Source: Candidatus Aenigmatarchaeota archaeon (lineage in GTDB: Archaea > Aenigmatarchaeota > Aenigmatarchaeia > QMZP01). From it: DNA of 5,674 nt. The number at the start of each line of letters is the position of its first letter. Position 1 is the stretch's first letter. The notes under the pieces were generated by a model. The model was given only the letters and a program-made list of their open reading frames with translations, was not told the DNA's origin and searched no databases. This document shows positions 4,627-5,674 of this stretch, in pieces. The DNA is taken from positions 1 through 5,674 of the forward strand of contig JACQOB010000103.1 in NCBI GenBank assembly GCA_016202745.1, read 5' to 3'. The translations under genes were made by a program, and so were the position numbers.

Positions 4627-5193
4627 ATGGTTAGGGCGTACGAAGAGGACGACGACGAGGAGTACGAGGTCATTCCTGCAACCCCCCTGAGGCGCCTCGA
4701 AAAAAGGCTTTCAAGGATGGAGTCAACAACTTCTACCTCCGAGGTGCAGCGGCTGATCGAGCAGATAATAGAGCTGATAAAGTCAAACCAGCGCGTCATT
4801 GACGATGTCATCAAGGCCAATACAGATCTCCGTGACGAGCTGTCAAGAATACCGGGGAAGGTTGACGAGCTTGTCGCTAGCATGAGGGAATTCCTTGAGA
4901 TTCTGAAGGCTTCCGTTGAGGAGGCGCCCGCCGCAGCGGCGGCTATACCCAAGGAGGCGTTCGACCCGCTTGTGAAGAAGATAGACGAATTTGTGCAGGA
5001 GAACAGGAAGAATGCCGAAGTCGGGCAGGCGATGCTCACAAGCCTGAACACGATTGACAAGAGGCTGAAAAGGCTTTCCCTTGCGCTGTCCGGCTCGGGC
5101 CAGGGCGGCTACCAGGAGCAGCAGTCTGCATACCAGGAAGGCTACCAGGAAAGCTACGGCGAAGGCCAGCAGTCAGGGGAGCAGCAGTACTGA
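4627..5193 (+). CDS. Coiled-coil protein with acidic head and Gln/Tyr/Gly-rich tail (unknown)
   Basis: I do not recognise the family. The 188 residues fall into three parts. There is a very acidic head (EEDDDEEYE, about 6-14) followed by a basic helix. A long, mostly helical middle (about 18-153) has heptad-like spacing of Ile/Leu, for example VQRLIEQIIELIKSNQRVID, and is broken by PGK near 76 and an Ala-rich linker APAAAAAIP near 99-107. The tail from about 156 has no hydrophobic core and is rich in Gln, Tyr, Gly, Glu and Ser, with repeated YQE/GYQE units. There is no signal peptide or membrane segment, so it is probably cytosolic and oligomeric. It is leaderless from the shared TATA box. 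A small membrane protein and a pilin-like gene follow in the same direction; a scaffold role near a pilus or archaellum-like machine (compare ArlC/D/E coiled coils) is only a guess. Confidence 0.8.
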   Translation: MVRAYEEDDDEEYEVIPATPLRRLEKRLSRMESTTSTSEVQRLIEQIIELIKSNQRVIDDVIKANTDLRDELSRIPGKVDELVASMREFLEILKASVEEAPAAAAAIPKEAFDPLVKKIDEFVQENRKNAEVGQAMLTSLNTIDKRLKRLSLALSGSGQGGYQEQQSAYQEGYQESYGEGQQSGEQQY

Positions 5194-5217
5194 TTGGCAG
5201 CAGCATACACCAACACA

Positions 5218-5222
5218 TTTTT
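5218..5222 (+). terminator. Short T-run after the coiled-coil gene
   Basis: TTTTT occurs 25 nt after the stop codon and before the TATA box of the next gene. It is a plausible but weak archaeal terminator. Confidence 0.3.
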
Positions 5223-5256
5223 CTAAACAGGAAAAATCCAGCTGCCGAAAAAAATG

Positions 5257-5264
5257 TTTATATA
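5257..5264 (+). promoter_or_regulatory. TATA box of the small membrane protein gene
   Basis: TTTATATA is centred near 5261, so transcription should begin near 5287, leaving under ten bases before the ATG at 5295. There is no ribosome-binding site, which fits near-leaderless initiation. Confidence 0.55.
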
Positions 5265-5294
5265 GGAGATTCAACAAAATAATAACTGATACGG

Positions 5295-5534
5295 ATGAAG
5301 AAAGACCTTACGGCCCAGGTGTTTTCTGCTGTGATAGCTGTCGTCCTCCTTATCACGTTCTACATATTGCTGCTTTCCGACTTCGTCAGGGGCACGCAGG
5401 CCAACATCACCCCAATGATCCTGATAATAATCGCAATCATACTGCTCGCAATCTTCTCCGTCCTGCACAAGATGGAATCGGAGTTTGAACTGCAGTTGGC
5501 GAAGCCTCCGGCCGGCAAGAAGGCCGGCAAATAA
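5295..5534 (+). CDS. Small two-helix membrane protein (unknown)
   Basis: The protein has 79 residues with two hydrophobic helices, at about 8-28 (VFSAVIAVVLLITFYILLLSD) and 40-59 (PMILIIIAIILLAIFSVLHK). A short loop, FVRGTQANI, joins them. The tail is Lys-rich (PPAGKKAGK), so both ends probably face the cytoplasm. I do not recognise a family and see no enzymatic motif. The gene has its own TATA box. The pilin-like gene starts 20 bases after the stop with a ribosome-binding site in the gap, so the two probably share a transcript. A role as a membrane partner of the pilin-like protein or the coiled-coil protein is inferred from position only. Confidence 0.75.
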   Translation: MKKDLTAQVFSAVIAVVLLITFYILLLSDFVRGTQANITPMILIIIAIILLAIFSVLHKMESEFELQLAKPPAGKKAGK

Positions 5535-5542
5535 ATACCAGT

Positions 5543-5547
5543 GGTGA
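5543..5547 (+). promoter_or_regulatory. Ribosome-binding site of the pilin-like gene
   Basis: GGTGA lies seven bases before the ATG at 5555 in the 20-base gap after the small membrane protein gene. It favours the first of several in-frame ATGs (5555, 5558, 5561, 5573). Confidence 0.6.
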
Positions 5548-5554
5548 CATAATA

Positions 5555-5674
5555 ATGATGATGAAAAGAAAAATGAAAGCGATAACACCCATCATTTCAA
5601 TCATAATACTTCTGCTGATAACCATCGCCCTGGCAGGCGCAGCATACACCTACCTGAGCATCTACTTCCAGGGA
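5555..5674 (+). CDS. Archaeal type IV pilin-like protein, N-terminal part (runs off window)
   Basis: Only 40 residues are visible. A short basic leader (MMMKRKMKA) is followed by ITPIISIIILLLITIALAGAAYTYL and then SIYFQG. This is the class III signal peptide layout of archaeal type IV pilins and archaellins. The prepilin peptidase (PibD/ArlK type) would cut after the KA, and the hydrophobic helix would then form the filament core. The pattern resembles the archaeal pilin N-terminal domain (RGISPIIGVILLVAIT-like). Three consecutive ATG codons make the precise start uncertain; the one at 5555 has the better ribosome-binding spacing. The gene is probably co-transcribed with the upstream membrane protein. 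Without the C-terminal part I cannot tell a pilus subunit from another secreted protein using the same signal. Confidence 0.75.
   Translation, partial: MMMKRKMKAITPIISIIILLLITIALAGAAYTYLSIYFQG

Noticed and set aside
5081..5488. Open frame across the end of the coiled-coil gene and the small membrane gene
   Set aside because: It spans a T-run and a TATA box in another frame and reads as Arg/Ser/His-rich shadow sequence.

Overview
The window is archaeal. It holds the end of ribosomal protein L21e, the RNA polymerase subunit Rpo4/RpoF, a DUF655 protein, a group II chaperonin (thermosome) subunit and the start of an archaeal type IV pilin-like protein. TATA boxes lie about 26 nt upstream of start codons, several of which look leaderless, and other genes carry GGTGA ribosome-binding sites. 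Arginine is mostly AGG and ATA is a common isoleucine codon. Several tRNA introns outside the anticodon loop and very compact spacing would fit a DPANN/Micrarchaeota-like archaeon or a Thermoproteota relative. I cannot fix the lineage from this window.

Layout. 1-1321 (+): rpl21e (5' end cut off), rpoF and a DUF655 gene, a translation/transcription cluster conserved in archaea. 1363-1791 (+): a stand-alone two-CBS-domain protein with its own promoter. 1792-2442: about 650 bp without protein genes. Its main content is a tRNA gene on the minus strand (1924-2265) that at first looks shattered. 2443-4095 (+): the thermosome subunit. 4101-4574 (-): a GNAT acetyltransferase, convergent with the thermosome. 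4627-5193 (+): a coiled-coil protein with an acidic head and a Gln/Tyr/Gly-rich tail, divergent from the acetyltransferase. 5295-5534 (+): a small two-helix membrane protein. 5555-end (+): the N-terminus of a type IV pilin-like protein.

The most striking feature is the tRNA. Reading 2265 to 1924 on the minus strand and removing three insertions of 57, 17 and 194 nt leaves a 74-nt tRNA with intact acceptor (7/7), D (4/4) and T (5/5) stems and a 7-nt anticodon loop with anticodon UAU (isoleucine, AUA codons). Each insertion can be folded by hand into a bulge-helix-bulge-like motif, the signal used by the archaeal tRNA splicing endonuclease. Symmetric cuts in the bulges of the D-loop (19/20) and T-loop (59/60) introns give textbook loops. 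The third intron lies in the anticodon loop at 37/38 or 38/39. The 194-nt T-loop intron also has imperfect terminal inverted repeats of about 40 nt and flanking AAATC direct repeats, the architecture of a small transposon.

The right-hand part has two further points. A single TATA sequence at 4597-4605 sits midway between two divergent start codons, about 26 nt from each, as if one promoter core served both leaderless genes. The coiled-coil protein, the small membrane protein and the pilin-like gene lie in the same orientation and may belong to a surface-structure locus that continues beyond the window.
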